From contig NZ_OZ241356.1 in assembly GCF_965200405.1 (NCBI RefSeq), forward strand, positions 1,364,001 to 1,428,000: 64,000 bases of DNA. Direction: 5' to 3'. A program made the translations under genes and the position numbers. Numbering within the stretch: position 1 is the first letter of the stretch; every line of letters begins with the position of its first letter. A model generated the notes under the pieces. It was not told the origin of the DNA, searched no databases, and was given only the letters and a program-made list of their open reading frames with translations. This DNA comes from Glacieibacterium sp965200405. Lineage in GTDB: Bacteria; Pseudomonadota; Alphaproteobacteria; Sphingomonadales; Sphingomonadaceae. Positions 8,870 to 17,654 of this stretch are shown piece after piece.

Positions 8870-9715
8870 ATGCCCGCCACCGATACCCCGGTCTGGTTCA
8901 TAACCGGCTGCTCGACCGGCTTCGGCCGCGAATTGGCCGAGCAGGTTGCGGCGCGTGGCTGGCGCGCTGTGGTCACTGCCCGGGAGCGCGAGCGGGTCGC
9001 CGACCTAGCCAGCGACACGGTACTGGCGCTGGCGCTCGACGTCACCGACACCGCCGGCATCACCGCAGCGGTCGCGGCGGCGAACGAGCGCTTCGGGCGC
9101 ATCGACGTCCTCGTCAATAATGCCGGCTATGGCTACCAGGCCTCGATCGAGGAGGGCGACGACGCCGAGATCCGCGCGCAGTTCGAGACCAACGTCTTCG
9201 GCTTGTTCGCGCTGACCCGCGCCGTGCTGCCCGGCATGCGCGAGCGCCGCCATGGGCACGTCATCAACATCAGCTCGGTTGCCGGGTTGGTCGGCATTCC
9301 CGGCTCGGGCTACTACGCCGCCAGCAAACATGCAGTCGAAGGCTTCACCGATGCCCTGCGCGCCGAGGGCGGTCCGATCGGCATCAAGGCGACGTGCATC
9401 GAGCCGGGGCCGTTCCGTACCGACTGGGCCGGGCGCTCGTTGAAGCAGACGACCAACCGGATCGAGGATTACGCCGGGACCGCCGGGGCGCGGCTCGCCA
9501 GCACCAGCGGCTATAGCGGCAACCAGCCCGGTGACCCGGCGCGCGCTGCTGCTGCGATCATCGCGGTGACGGAGCAGGCCGAGCCGCCGCGCCACCTTGT
9601 CCTTGGCGCCTTCGGGCTGGACGCGGTGACCGGCGAGCTGCGCGCGGCGCTGGCGGAAATCGAGGCCGGGCGCCCTACCGGCCTCGCCACCGACTTCCCG
9701 CCCGGCGAGGGCTGA
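8870..9715 (+). CDS. SDR family oxidoreductase
   Basis: 281-residue classical short-chain dehydrogenase of the broad retinol-dehydrogenase-like or 'oxidoreductase' group. TGCSTGFG is the NAD(P) glycine motif, NNAGYGYQ follows, and Ser plus YYAASK carry the catalytic residues. ATG 8870 follows a clear GGAGACC ribosome-binding site; longer readings run back into panC. Such proteins often bind NADP and accept ketones or aldehydes; the substrate is not deducible. The stop is 4 nt from the convergent ctpA stop, leaving no room for a terminator between them. Confidence 0.85.
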   Translation: MPATDTPVWFITGCSTGFGRELAEQVAARGWRAVVTARERERVADLASDTVLALALDVTDTAGITAAVAAANERFGRIDVLVNNAGYGYQASIEEGDDAEIRAQFETNVFGLFALTRAVLPGMRERRHGHVINISSVAGLVGIPGSGYYAASKHAVEGFTDALRAEGGPIGIKATCIEPGPFRTDWAGRSLKQTTNRIEDYAGTAGARLASTSGYSGNQPGDPARAAAAIIAVTEQAEPPRHLVLGAFGLDAVTGELRAALAEIEAGRPTGLATDFPPGEG

Positions 9716-9719
9716 AGGC

Positions 9720-11048
9720 TCAGTTCGCCGCGGCGGTCTGCACCGGCGCACCCGGGCCGAGCCGCTCGATCAGCTTCACCGCATAGCTCAGCTGAAAGTC
9801 GGTCACGCCGGCCTTTTTCAGCGTCTCGGCGGTCTCCGTAAAGCGCGGGTCGGGCTTGGCATCGGCCTCGATCAGCTTGTCGTCGGCGGTCTTGATCTCG
9901 TTGATCAAGTGCCGCCGCAGATCGGCCTCACGCAGCCGCGGACGGTCGCGAACGGTGGCGTCGGAAAGCTGTGGCACGGCGATATCGGGCTCGATGCCGC
10001 CCTCCTGCACCGAATGGCCCGAAGGTGTGAAGTACCGCGCCGTGGTCAGCCGCAGCCCGGTCGTCGCACTCAGCGGCAGCAGCGTCTGGACCGACCCCTT
10101 GCCGAATGAACGTGCCCCCAGGACCAGCGCGCGGCGGTGGTCCTGCAATGCCCCGGCGACGATCTCCGAGGCCGAGGCCGAACCTTCGTCGACTAGGACC
10201 ACGACCGGCAGCCCTTGGGTCAGGTCGCCGGCGGTGGCGTAATAGCGCTCGATATCCGCCTTGGTGCGACCGCGCTGGGAGACGATCTCGCCGTGGTCGA
10301 GGAAGATGTCGCTGACGTCGATCGCCTGCTTGAGCAAGCCGCCGGGGTTGGAGCGCAGGTCGACGATGAAGCCCGCCAGCTTGGGGCCGAGCTGCTGCTC
10401 GATGCTGGCGACGGCGGCCTTGGTGGCGTCGGATGTCTTCTCGCTGAAGGTCGCGATGCGGATGACGCCGACATTGCCGCGCACTTCGAACTTGACCGGC
10501 TTGATGACGATGACCTCGCGGGTCAGCTCGAACTCCAGCGGCTTGGGGGCGCCTTCGCGGATCACGGTGATCTTGATCTTGGTGCCGGGAGCGCCGCGCA
10601 TCTTGTCGACCGCGTCGTTGAGCGACACGCCGTACAGCAGCTCGCCGTTGAGATGGGTGATATAGTCGCCCGCCTTGATGCCGGCACGCGCCGCCGGGGT
10701 ATCGTCGGTCGGCGCGACGACCTTGACGGCGCCCTCCTCGGTCGAGACGGTCAGGCCGAGGCCGCCATACTCACCCGTGGTGCTCTGCTTCATCGTCTCG
10801 AAATCGCGCTTGTCGAGATAGCTGGAGTGCGGATCGAGGCTGGCCAGCATGCCGTTGATCGCGCCTTCGATCAGGGTTTGGTCGTCGGTCTTGTCGACGT
10901 AGTTCTTCCGGATCTGCTCGAACACGTCCATCAGCGTATCGAGCTGCTTGTAGGTGTTGCTTTCCGTCGCCGCACGTACCGCCACCGACGCCGGGATCAG
11001 CGCCAGCGCCGCGATCGGCAGCGCAAATTTCCAGCTCACCCGTGCCAT
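9720..11048 (-). CDS. ctpA: CtpA, carboxy-terminal processing serine protease (S41)
   Basis: 442 residues. An N-terminal signal or anchor (residues 8-27) is followed by a helical lid, a PDZ domain (about 95-165; GGLGLTV, AGIKAGDYI) and the S41 catalytic domain. The Ser-Lys dyad is in DEGSASASEI (Ser near 292) and FGKGSVQT (Lys317). CtpA degrades or trims periplasmic substrates, in other bacteria often peptidoglycan hydrolases. In many alphaproteobacteria an M23 (EnvC-like) gene lies between rlmH and ctpA; here that position is taken by a divergent alpha/beta hydrolase. Confidence 0.93.
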   Translation of the reverse strand: MARVSWKFALPIAALALIPASVAVRAATESNTYKQLDTLMDVFEQIRKNYVDKTDDQTLIEGAINGMLASLDPHSSYLDKRDFETMKQSTTGEYGGLGLTVSTEEGAVKVVAPTDDTPAARAGIKAGDYITHLNGELLYGVSLNDAVDKMRGAPGTKIKITVIREGAPKPLEFELTREVIVIKPVKFEVRGNVGVIRIATFSEKTSDATKAAVASIEQQLGPKLAGFIVDLRSNPGGLLKQAIDVSDIFLDHGEIVSQRGRTKADIERYYATAGDLTQGLPVVVLVDEGSASASEIVAGALQDHRRALVLGARSFGKGSVQTLLPLSATTGLRLTTARYFTPSGHSVQEGGIEPDIAVPQLSDATVRDRPRLREADLRRHLINEIKTADDKLIEADAKPDPRFTETAETLKKAGVTDFQLSYAVKLIERLGPGAPVQTAAAN

Positions 11049-11124
11049 TTCAACAATTCTCCGCCCCCGGGTTCAAGTTGTCATCATAGCAGCGCAGGGC
11101 GGCAACGCTAGGACGCACTCGACT

Positions 11125-11148
11125 GGAACATTGCCGCAGCGGGGCGTT
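11125..11148 (+). promoter_or_regulatory. Candidate EcfG-type general stress promoter
   Basis: GGAAC at 11125-11129 and CGTT at 11145-11148, separated by 15 nt, resemble the EcfG/sigmaT consensus (GGAAC, 16-17 nt, CGTT or GTT). It lies about 26 nt before the hydrolase start. The match is by eye only. Confidence 0.4.
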
Positions 11149-11174
11149 AAGCTGTCGAAACAAGGAGAATGACC

Positions 11175-11999
11175 ATGCCCTACGTCGAAGGTGCCGACGG
11201 TATCGAGCTTTACCTCAAGGAGTGGGGTGATCCCGATGGCCCGCCGGTGGTCCTGATCCACGGCTGGCCGCTCAACGCCGACAGCTGGGACGACCAGGCA
11301 CTGGCACTCGCCAACGCCGGCCACCGCGTCATCGCCTATGACCGCCGCGGCTTTGGTCGGTCGGAGCAGACCTGGGAAGGTTACGACTATGACACGCTTG
11401 CCGACGACCTGGCGTCGGTGATCGAGGCGACCGAGGCCGAGTCGCCCGCGCTGGTCGGCTTCTCGATGGGCGGCGGCGAGGTCGCGCGTTTCCTGTCGCG
11501 CCACGGCGGCAATGTTCGCAAGGTCGCGCTGATCTCGTCGGTGGTGCCGTATCTGCTCAAGACCTCCGACAATCCCGACGGTGCCGATGAGTCGGTGTTC
11601 GATGGCATCGAGGCGGGCATCCTCGAAGACCGGCCGAAGTTCTTCGCGGGCTTCATCAAGTCGTTCTACGGCGTCGGGCTGGTCTCCCACCCGGTCAGCG
11701 ACGAGGTGCTCGACTGGACGCTGAGCCTGGCGATGCAGGCCGGACTTAAGGGCACGCTGGATTGCGTCGACTCTTTCGGCAAGACCGACTTCCGCCCGGA
11801 TCTTGCGGCTTTCACCATGCCGACGTTGATCATCCATGGTACCGCCGACAAGACCGTGCCGATCGATCCCAGCGGTCGGGCCGCGGCGCGCGCCATCCCG
11901 GGTGCCAAGCTGATCGAATATGACGGCGCTCCGCACGGCCTGCTGGCGACGCACAAGGACCGCGTCTCGGCCGATCTGGTCGCGTTTCTCGCGCTCTAA
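11175..11999 (+). CDS. Alpha/beta hydrolase, cofactor-free haloperoxidase-like
   Basis: 274 residues with the alpha/beta hydrolase fold. The oxyanion region is HGWPLN, the nucleophile elbow is GFSMGG (Ser near 98), the acid lies in HGTADKTVP and the His in APHGLL. The sequence matches the chloroperoxidase/arylesterase-like family, whose members are mainly esterases or perhydrolases in vivo. ATG 11175 is seven bases from GGAG; the ATG two codons earlier is too close. The gene is divergent from ctpA and interrupts the ctpA-rlmH neighbourhood. A possible stress promoter precedes it. Confidence 0.85.
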   Translation: MPYVEGADGIELYLKEWGDPDGPPVVLIHGWPLNADSWDDQALALANAGHRVIAYDRRGFGRSEQTWEGYDYDTLADDLASVIEATEAESPALVGFSMGGGEVARFLSRHGGNVRKVALISSVVPYLLKTSDNPDGADESVFDGIEAGILEDRPKFFAGFIKSFYGVGLVSHPVSDEVLDWTLSLAMQAGLKGTLDCVDSFGKTDFRPDLAAFTMPTLIIHGTADKTVPIDPSGRAAARAIPGAKLIEYDGAPHGLLATHKDRVSADLVAFLAL

Positions 12000-12002
12000 G
12001 GC

Positions 12003-12422
12003 CTAGCCTTCGCGGTGATAGGGATGCCCGGCGAGCAGCGACGTCGCCCGGTAGAGTTGCTCGGCGAGCATCCCACGCACCAGCAGATGCGGCCAGGTCG
12101 CCGGCCCGAAGCTGAGCAGCAGGTCGGCGCCATCGCGCGTCCCGGCGTCGTGGCCGTCCGCGGCGCCGATCAGGAAGCGTGTTTCCCGGACGCCGTCGTC
12201 TCGCCACCGGGCGAGGCGATCGGCGAACGGGCGGGTTGCCAACGCGGCGCCGCGCTCGTCGAGGACGACGGTGCGTGAGTGGGGCAGGGCGTCGGGCAGC
12301 GGTGCAGTTTCACCAAGCTCGGTCAACACGGTCGGCCACGCCATGCGCTTGACATAGCGGGCGACCAATTCGGCCTCGGGGCCACGCCCGATGCGGCCAC
12401 GAGCGATGATGTGAAGCCGCAA
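12003..12422 (-). CDS. rlmH: RlmH, 23S rRNA (pseudouridine1915-N3)-methyltransferase
   Basis: 139 residues; SPOUT-class methyltransferase that modifies pseudouridine 1915 in helix 69 of 23S rRNA on the assembled 70S ribosome. The trefoil-knot SAM site is visible in FLIGAADGHD, LLSFGPATWPHLLVRGMLAEQLYRA and the C-terminal HPYHREG. The start ATG (MRLHIIARGR) lies 6 nt after rsfS. It is the last gene of the obgE-to-rlmH block, and its stop faces the hydrolase stop with 3 nt between them. Confidence 0.93.
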   Translation of the reverse strand: MRLHIIARGRIGRGPEAELVARYVKRMAWPTVLTELGETAPLPDALPHSRTVVLDERGAALATRPFADRLARWRDDGVRETRFLIGAADGHDAGTRDGADLLLSFGPATWPHLLVRGMLAEQLYRATSLLAGHPYHREG

Positions 12423-12428
12423 CTCGGC

Positions 12429-12908
12429 TCAGGCGTCGGTTGCGGTCGCCTCGTCGGCATCCGCGACCGGAGGCGCAGCGACGACCTTGGGCGGTGCGCG
12501 GCGCTCGCTGGTCGAGCCGCTGGGACCATCGAAGGCCCACATCTTCTCGAGGTTGTAGAAGGTGCGGACTTCCGGCTTGAACAGGTGGACGATAACGTCC
12601 TGCGCGTCGATCAGCACCCAGTCCGCGGTCGGCAGGCCCTCGATACGGACTTCACGACGCAGCTCGGCCTTGATGCGCTCAGCGATCTTGCCCGCCATTG
12701 ATGCGACCTGGCGCGACGAGCGTCCGCTGGCGATGACCATGTGATCGGCGATGCTGGTCTTCCCGACGAGCGGCAGCGACACGACTTCGACCGCCTGGTC
12801 GTCCTCGAGCGACTTCATGATGAGTTCGTGCAGCGCCGTTACGGCGGGATGCTCGGCGGGAGCCGTATTGGCCACGGCGCTTGGCGCGGTGGCGGGGGTC
12901 AGTACCAA
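12429..12908 (-). CDS. rsfS: RsfS, ribosomal silencing factor
   Basis: 159 residues. RsfS binds L14 and blocks subunit joining when nutrients are low. The core includes VVSLPLVGKTSIADHMVIASGRSSRQV-type sequence, WVLIDAQDVIVHLF and a final YNLEKMW. A ~25-residue Ala/Pro/Thr-rich C-terminal tail is extra. I keep the TTG at 12908 because a GAGGA motif lies 7 nt upstream; the first ~20 residues are not conserved, so a later start is possible. nadD ends 10 nt upstream. Confidence 0.9.
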   Translation of the reverse strand: MVLTPATAPSAVANTAPAEHPAVTALHELIMKSLEDDQAVEVVSLPLVGKTSIADHMVIASGRSSRQVASMAGKIAERIKAELRREVRIEGLPTADWVLIDAQDVIVHLFKPEVRTFYNLEKMWAFDGPSGSTSERRAPPKVVAAPPVADADEATATDA

Positions 12909-12918
12909 AATATCGTCC

Positions 12919-13515
12919 TCATGACCGGTTCAACAATCGGGCAGCCCAATCGGGTTCGCGCTCGCGGATCGCGGTTGCGGAATGGCTATCGAGCTTGATG
13001 TCGAGCATCACGATCGCAGGCAGCGTCCACCTCGTCCAGTCGCGCGCACGGCCCGAAGACCGCCGCCACCGTCCCAGCCACGCCATCGCAGGCGCACCAA
13101 GACCAACGCTACTATAGCCCGGACGCGGGAAAACGGCAATCGGCACCGCCCGGGCGAAGTCGCGCCACCGGCGCCAGCGGTGCAGCTGGCTCAGGATGTC
13201 GGCGCCCATCAGCCAGACGAAGCGGTGGGTAGGGTAGAGCTTGACCAGCGCGCCCACGGTATCGACGGTGTAGCGGGTGCCGAGATCGGCCTCCAGCGCG
13301 CTGACCTGGATGCGCGGATGACGTGCTGCGATCCGCGCAGAGGCGAGGCGGGCAGCCAGCGGCGCCATGCCGGCAGCGGTCTTCAACGGGTTCTGCGGGC
13401 TGACCAGCCACCACACCTCGTCCAGCCCGAGCTGTCGCATCGCCGCCAGGCTGATCCGCAGATGCCCCGCATGGGCTGGATTGAACGACCCGCCGAGGAG
13501 GCCGATGCGCTTCAT
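12919..13515 (-). CDS. nadD: NadD, nicotinate-nucleotide adenylyltransferase
   Basis: 198 residues. It adenylates nicotinate mononucleotide to deamido-NAD, an essential step of NAD synthesis. GGSFNPAHAGH is the nucleotidyltransferase motif with the HxGH-like His; LMGADILSQLHRW and the C-terminal SATAIR block complete the family signature. The start ATG overlaps the stop of the inserted ParE-like toxin gene (ATGA), so its translation may be coupled to the toxin-antitoxin pair. It is normally directly after proA in this conserved block. Confidence 0.95.
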   Translation of the reverse strand: MKRIGLLGGSFNPAHAGHLRISLAAMRQLGLDEVWWLVSPQNPLKTAAGMAPLAARLASARIAARHPRIQVSALEADLGTRYTVDTVGALVKLYPTHRFVWLMGADILSQLHRWRRWRDFARAVPIAVFPRPGYSSVGLGAPAMAWLGRWRRSSGRARDWTRWTLPAIVMLDIKLDSHSATAIREREPDWAARLLNRS

Positions 13516-13796
13516 CCCTCCCGCCAGTTTTCGGCCGAGTGATGAACCCGCAGAATTTCCACACCGTCAGCAGTCGGCCGGTAAAGAACGATATACCGAG
13601 TGCCCGCAACGACTGTTTTGCGCCAGTCCAAGGTGTCTAGCGGGCTTCCCGCATGTGGGTGGCTCGACAACCAGTCTGCCTTGGCCAGAATCGAGCCGGC
13701 ATTACGGTCGGCAATGGCTGGGTCGAACTGTGATAGCCACAGGAACAGCTTGCGGAAGTCGGCCCGAGCAGGACTCGACCACTTCGCGAAGCTCAT
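13512..13796 (-). CDS. ParE/RelE-superfamily toxin
   Basis: 94 residues. The pattern is that of ParE-type toxins: an N-terminal helix pair (AKWSSPARADFRKLFLWLSQ), SHPHAGSPLD, WRKTVVAGTRYIVLYR and the closing ILRVHHSAENW. ParE proteins inhibit DNA gyrase; RelE relatives cleave mRNA. The sequence looks closer to ParE, but the target is not proven. It overlaps the antitoxin by 4 nt (ATGA) and nadD by 4 nt, so three genes are joined end to end. The pair appears inserted between proA and nadD. Confidence 0.85.
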   Translation of the reverse strand: MSFAKWSSPARADFRKLFLWLSQFDPAIADRNAGSILAKADWLSSHPHAGSPLDTLDWRKTVVAGTRYIVLYRPTADGVEILRVHHSAENWREG

Positions 13797-14071
13797 CCTT
13801 GGGCGTGTCGGGCGACTGCCGGTCGGGAATCACGCTCCGCTTGCATCGCTGCAAGATCAGCAACGACAACCGAATGGGGAACCCAATCGCCCCGGTCGAG
13901 CGCATCGACGCCTTCTTGGATAAAGGCCAGAAACTCGGACTCGCGCTCGACGTAGCTCTTCAGCGCTCGTGCGCTCAGCCAGGACCGCGTGCGTCCAGTT
14001 GCAGCCGCGAGTGCGTCGAGTTTGGCCGAGACCTCCTCGTCAATCCGCGTCGTCAAGACGACCTGAGTCAT
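13793..14071 (-). CDS. Ribbon-helix-helix (CopG-like) antitoxin
   Basis: 92 residues. The N-terminus VVLTTRIDEEVSAKLDALA and GRTRSWLSARALKSYVE is a typical ribbon-helix-helix DNA-binding domain; the rest is the toxin-binding tail. ATG 14071 follows AAGGAG with good spacing. A longer reading overlapping proA has no support. It lies 31 nt after the proA stop, and a palindrome suited to autorepression sits in that gap. Partner toxin overlaps by 4 nt. Confidence 0.87.
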   Translation of the reverse strand: MTQVVLTTRIDEEVSAKLDALAAATGRTRSWLSARALKSYVERESEFLAFIQEGVDALDRGDWVPHSVVVADLAAMQAERDSRPAVARHAQG

Positions 14072-14089
14072 TGCTGCGCTCCTTGTCGC

Positions 14090-14103
14090 AGACGTATACA
14101 TCT
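14090..14103. promoter_or_regulatory. Candidate operator of the ParDE-like module
   Basis: A 14-bp near-palindrome (plus strand AGACGTATACATCT; one mismatched pair, perfect GTATAC core) lies between the proA stop and the antitoxin start. Its last base touches the proA stop codon. Position and symmetry suit RHH-antitoxin binding (inference). Confidence 0.4.
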
Positions 14104-15347
14104 TATGCGCGGACCTGACCATCGCCGTAGACTCGGTATTTGTACGTCGTCAGCCCCTCTAATGCGACCGGGCCGCGGGCGTGGAGGCGACCGGTGGAAA
14201 TGCCGATCTCGGCGCCGAAGCCGAACTCGCCGCCGTCGGCGAACTGGGTCGAGGCGTTGTGCAGGACGATCGCCGAATCGACTTCGGACAGGAATCGCGC
14301 GGCGATGGCGTCGTCTTCGGTAACGATTGCGTCGGTATGATGCGAACCATGAGCCTCGATATGGGCAAGCGCAGCATCGACACCGTCGACCAGCGCGACC
14401 GAAGCGCGGGCGTCGAGCCATTCGGTGTCCCAGTCCGCAGCCTCGACGGCGGGAATGCCGGTCAGGGCAACGATCCTGCCATCGCCGCGCACGTCGCAAC
14501 CAGCCGCCTGCAGCGCCGTGACGAGTTCGGCAGCGGCTGGGTAGGCGCGGTCGATCAGCAACGTCTCCATGGCGCCGCAGACACCGGTCCGGCGGAGTTT
14601 GGAATTGATGACGATCGCCAGCGCCTTGGCTGGGTCGGCGGCCTTGTCGACATAGATGTGGTTAAGGCCGTCGAGATGGGCAAGCACCGGGACCCGCGCC
14701 TCGGCCTGGACGCGCGCCACCAGCCCCTTGCCGCCGCGCGGGACGATGATGTCGATCAGACCGGCCGCGGTCAGCATCGCGCCAACCAGCGCGCGATCAA
14801 GGTCGCCGACCAGCTGGATCGCCGTGGCGGGTAGGCCGGCGGCGACGACGCCTTCGACCAGCGCCGCATGGATCGACCGGTTGGAGCGCGCCGCCTCGCT
14901 GCCGCCGCGCAGGATGCAGGCGTTGCCGGCCATCAGGCACAGTGCGCCGGCATCGGCGGTGACGTTGGGACGGCTCTCATAAATTATGCCGATGACGCCG
15001 AGCGGCACGCGAACCCGCTCGAACCGCAGGCCGTTCGGCTGCTGCCATTCGTTGATGAGTTGCCCGACCGGATCGGCGAGGCCGGCGACGGTATCGAGCC
15101 CGGCCGCCATCGCCTCGACCCGCGCCGGGGTCAGCAACAGCCGGTCGAGCATCGCCGCGCCAAGGCCGCCAGCCGCCGCCATGTCCTCGGCATTGGCTGC
15201 GAGGATCGTTGCTGCATTGGCGCGAACCGCAGCCGCCGCACCGCGCACCGCGGTCGCCTTCAATAACGTCGGCGCGAGCGCCAGTTGTCGGGCGGCGACC
15301 CTTGCGGCCTCGCCCATGATACGGATCGTCTCGATTGCGTCGGTCAT
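14103..15347 (-). CDS. proA: ProA, gamma-glutamyl phosphate reductase
   Basis: 414 residues; NADPH-dependent reduction of gamma-glutamyl phosphate to glutamate semialdehyde, step two of proline synthesis. Aldehyde-dehydrogenase-like fold: VRVPLGVIGIIYESRPNV, the cofactor region GNACILRGGSEA, and the catalytic Cys in RRTGVCGAMETLL. SHHTDAIVTED and ASTQFADGGEFGFGAEIGIST are the C-terminal family blocks. It overlaps proB by 4 nt (ATGA). Confidence 0.97.
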   Translation of the reverse strand: MTDAIETIRIMGEAARVAARQLALAPTLLKATAVRGAAAAVRANAATILAANAEDMAAAGGLGAAMLDRLLLTPARVEAMAAGLDTVAGLADPVGQLINEWQQPNGLRFERVRVPLGVIGIIYESRPNVTADAGALCLMAGNACILRGGSEAARSNRSIHAALVEGVVAAGLPATAIQLVGDLDRALVGAMLTAAGLIDIIVPRGGKGLVARVQAEARVPVLAHLDGLNHIYVDKAADPAKALAIVINSKLRRTGVCGAMETLLIDRAYPAAAELVTALQAAGCDVRGDGRIVALTGIPAVEAADWDTEWLDARASVALVDGVDAALAHIEAHGSHHTDAIVTEDDAIAARFLSEVDSAIVLHNASTQFADGGEFGFGAEIGISTGRLHARGPVALEGLTTYKYRVYGDGQVRA

Positions 15348-16462
15348 AACAGCACCAGATGGTCGCGGTGGATCATTGCGGAGCGTGGGGCATAACCGAG
15401 AATCGCAGCTTGCGCATCGTTACGGACGCCGGCGATGGCGGTCGCGTCGGGCACGTCATAGCCGGCGAGGCCGCGCGCGATCACCGCGCCGTCCGTGACG
15501 ATTTCGACCGCATCGCCGCGCGCGAACTTGCCGGAGACCGTGGTCACACCCGCAGCGAGCAAACTCTTGCCCGACTTCAACGCCTTGGCCGCGCCCGCGT
15601 CGATGGTCAGGCGCCCGGCCACCGTCAGCCGCCCTGCCAGCCAGGACTTGCGAGGCGAGGTGCCGCCCTCCGCGACGAACACCGTGCCGTGGCTGGTGGC
15701 ATCGAAACGCGCCAGCGGGTGATCGACACGGCCGTCGGCGATGGCGAGGTGCATGCCGGCCTGGACCGCGATCCGCGCCGCCTGGACCTTGGCCGCCATG
15801 CCGCCCGAGCCGAGGCCGGAGCCTGAACGCGCGTCGGCCATCGCGTCGATGGTGACGTCGAGGCGCTCGACCACGGGGATCAGGACTGCCGACGGGTCGC
15901 GGCTCGGGTTGCCGGAATAGAGGCCGTCGATATCGGACAGCAGCACGACGGCGTTGGCGCCCGCCGCCTGTCCGGCGCGCGCCGCCAGCCGGTCGTTGTC
16001 CCCGAACCGGATTTCGGCGGTGGCGACGCTGTCGTTCTCGTTGAGCACGGGCACGGCGCCGAGGCTGAGCAGCCGGTCGAGCGTCGCGGCGACATTGAGG
16101 TAGCGCCGCCGGTCTTCCAGGTCGCCCAGCGTCAGCAGGATCTGCGCCGCCTCGATGCCGTGCCCGCCGAGCAGTTCGGCATAGGTCCGCGCCAGCACGA
16201 TCTGGCCACAGGCGGCGGCGGCCTGCGCGTCCTCCAGGCTGGCGCGGCCACCCTTGGGCAGCTTCAGGCGCCGGGCTCCGAGGGCGATCGCGCCCGAGGA
16301 GACGATGACGACCTGTTGCCCGGCGGCGCGTCGTATGGCGATATCGTCGAGGACCGAGGCGAGCCAGTCGCGCCGCACCTGCCCGTCGCTGCCGACCAGC
16401 AGCGAGGAGCCGATCTTGACGACGAGGCGCGCGCACGCAGCGGGCGAGAAGCGTGCGCTCAT
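15344..16462 (-). CDS. proB: ProB, glutamate 5-kinase with PUA domain
   Basis: 372 residues; phosphorylates glutamate to start proline synthesis and is normally feedback-inhibited by proline. The amino-acid-kinase domain has VVKIGSSLLVG near residue 13, VSSGAIALG near 55, NENDSVATAEIRFGDNDRLAA near 140 and GSGLGSGGMAAKVQAA near 215. A C-terminal PUA domain (about 280-365) is present. It starts 40 nt after obgE and overlaps proA. Confidence 0.97.
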   Translation of the reverse strand: MSARFSPAACARLVVKIGSSLLVGSDGQVRRDWLASVLDDIAIRRAAGQQVVIVSSGAIALGARRLKLPKGGRASLEDAQAAAACGQIVLARTYAELLGGHGIEAAQILLTLGDLEDRRRYLNVAATLDRLLSLGAVPVLNENDSVATAEIRFGDNDRLAARAGQAAGANAVVLLSDIDGLYSGNPSRDPSAVLIPVVERLDVTIDAMADARSGSGLGSGGMAAKVQAARIAVQAGMHLAIADGRVDHPLARFDATSHGTVFVAEGGTSPRKSWLAGRLTVAGRLTIDAGAAKALKSGKSLLAAGVTTVSGKFARGDAVEIVTDGAVIARGLAGYDVPDATAIAGVRNDAQAAILGYAPRSAMIHRDHLVLL

Positions 16463-16502
16463 CGCCCGGTTCGCTTCGCTGTCACAGGGGAAAGCGAGAC
16501 GA

Positions 16503-17537
16503 CTAGACCGGCGTCCACGCCTTGGCCTTTTCGCCGGGTGCCAGTTCGGATGCCCGGCCGACGACTTCGATCAGGCGGTCGAGTACGACATCGACGCCTT
16601 CGCGCGATGCCGACGACATTGTCAGCACTTCGCGCCCGGTCAGCTTGGCGAGCTTTTTCTGCAGCTTGGCCAGCGCCTTGGGCTCGACGGCGTCGGATTT
16701 GCTGAGCGCGATGATCTCGTCCTTGTCCTCCAGCCCGGCGCCATAGGCGTCGAGCTCGGCGCGGACGACGTTGTAAGCCTCGATCGGATCGTCGCTGGTC
16801 GCGTCGACCATGTGGAGCAGGATGCGGCAGCGCTCGATATGGCCGAGGAACCGGTCGCCAATGCCGACACCGTCGGCGGCGCCCTCGATCAGGCCCGGAA
16901 TGTCGGCGAGCACGAACTCGCGCTCTTTCCAGCCGACGACGCCGAGTTGTGGCTTGAGCGTCGTGAACGGATAGGCGCCGACCTTGGCATGGGCGTTGGT
17001 CACAGCGTTGAGGAAGGTCGACTTGCCGGCGTTGGGCTGGCCGAGCAGCCCCGCATCGGCGATCAGCTTGAGCCGCAGCCACACCCAGCACTCCGCGCCC
17101 GGAAAGCCCGGCTGGAACTGGCGCGGCGCGCGGTTGGTCGAGCTTTTGTAGAAGTCGTTGCCCTTGCCGCCGTCGCCGCCGCGCAGCAGCACGATGCGCT
17201 GGCCGGGCTCGGTGAAGTCGGCCAGCATGACCTCGGTCTCGTCGTCGATGACCTGCGTGCCGACCGGTACCTTGATGATCAGGTCGTCGCCACCTGCGCC
17301 GGTGCGATTCCGACCGGAACCGCCACCGCCGCGCTGCGCCTTGAAATGCTGGGCATAGCGAAAGTCGATCAGCGTGTTGAGGCCGGCAATGCTTTCAAAG
17401 ATGATGTCGCCGCCCTTGCCGCCGTCGCCGCCATCGGGGCCGCCGTATTCGACGAACTTCTCACGGCGGAACGACACCGCGCCGTCGCCGCCTTGTGCCG
17501 AACGCAGGTAAATCTTGGCTTGATCGAGAAACTTCAT
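16503..17537 (-). CDS. obgE: ObgE/CgtA GTPase
   Basis: 344 residues; essential GTPase for 50S maturation and stress signalling. The glycine-rich Obg fold (1-158) includes GGPDGGDGGKGG and GGDGGKGND. The G-domain has G1 GQPNAGKST (166-174), switch region TTLKPQLG, G3 DIPGLIEGA (212-220) and a G4 of form SKSD. The G1 loop reads GLLGQPN where GLVGxPN is usual. I start at ATG 17537 (MKFLDQAKIYL), the conserved family start, though an ATG three codons earlier is open. First gene of the obgE-proB-proA block; the M48 gene is divergent. Confidence 0.95.
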   Translation of the reverse strand: MKFLDQAKIYLRSAQGGDGAVSFRREKFVEYGGPDGGDGGKGGDIIFESIAGLNTLIDFRYAQHFKAQRGGGGSGRNRTGAGGDDLIIKVPVGTQVIDDETEVMLADFTEPGQRIVLLRGGDGGKGNDFYKSSTNRAPRQFQPGFPGAECWVWLRLKLIADAGLLGQPNAGKSTFLNAVTNAHAKVGAYPFTTLKPQLGVVGWKEREFVLADIPGLIEGAADGVGIGDRFLGHIERCRILLHMVDATSDDPIEAYNVVRAELDAYGAGLEDKDEIIALSKSDAVEPKALAKLQKKLAKLTGREVLTMSSASREGVDVVLDRLIEVVGRASELAPGEKAKAWTPV

Positions 17538-17654
17538 GCCGGGCATATGGCCGAAGGAGGCTGATTTTGCCAGTCATTGCGGCAGGGCGCTCGACAGCGC
17601 ACCCGCGACCTTCTCCCTCTCCCCTTAACGCAAAGTTCAGTCTAGACCCGCGAT

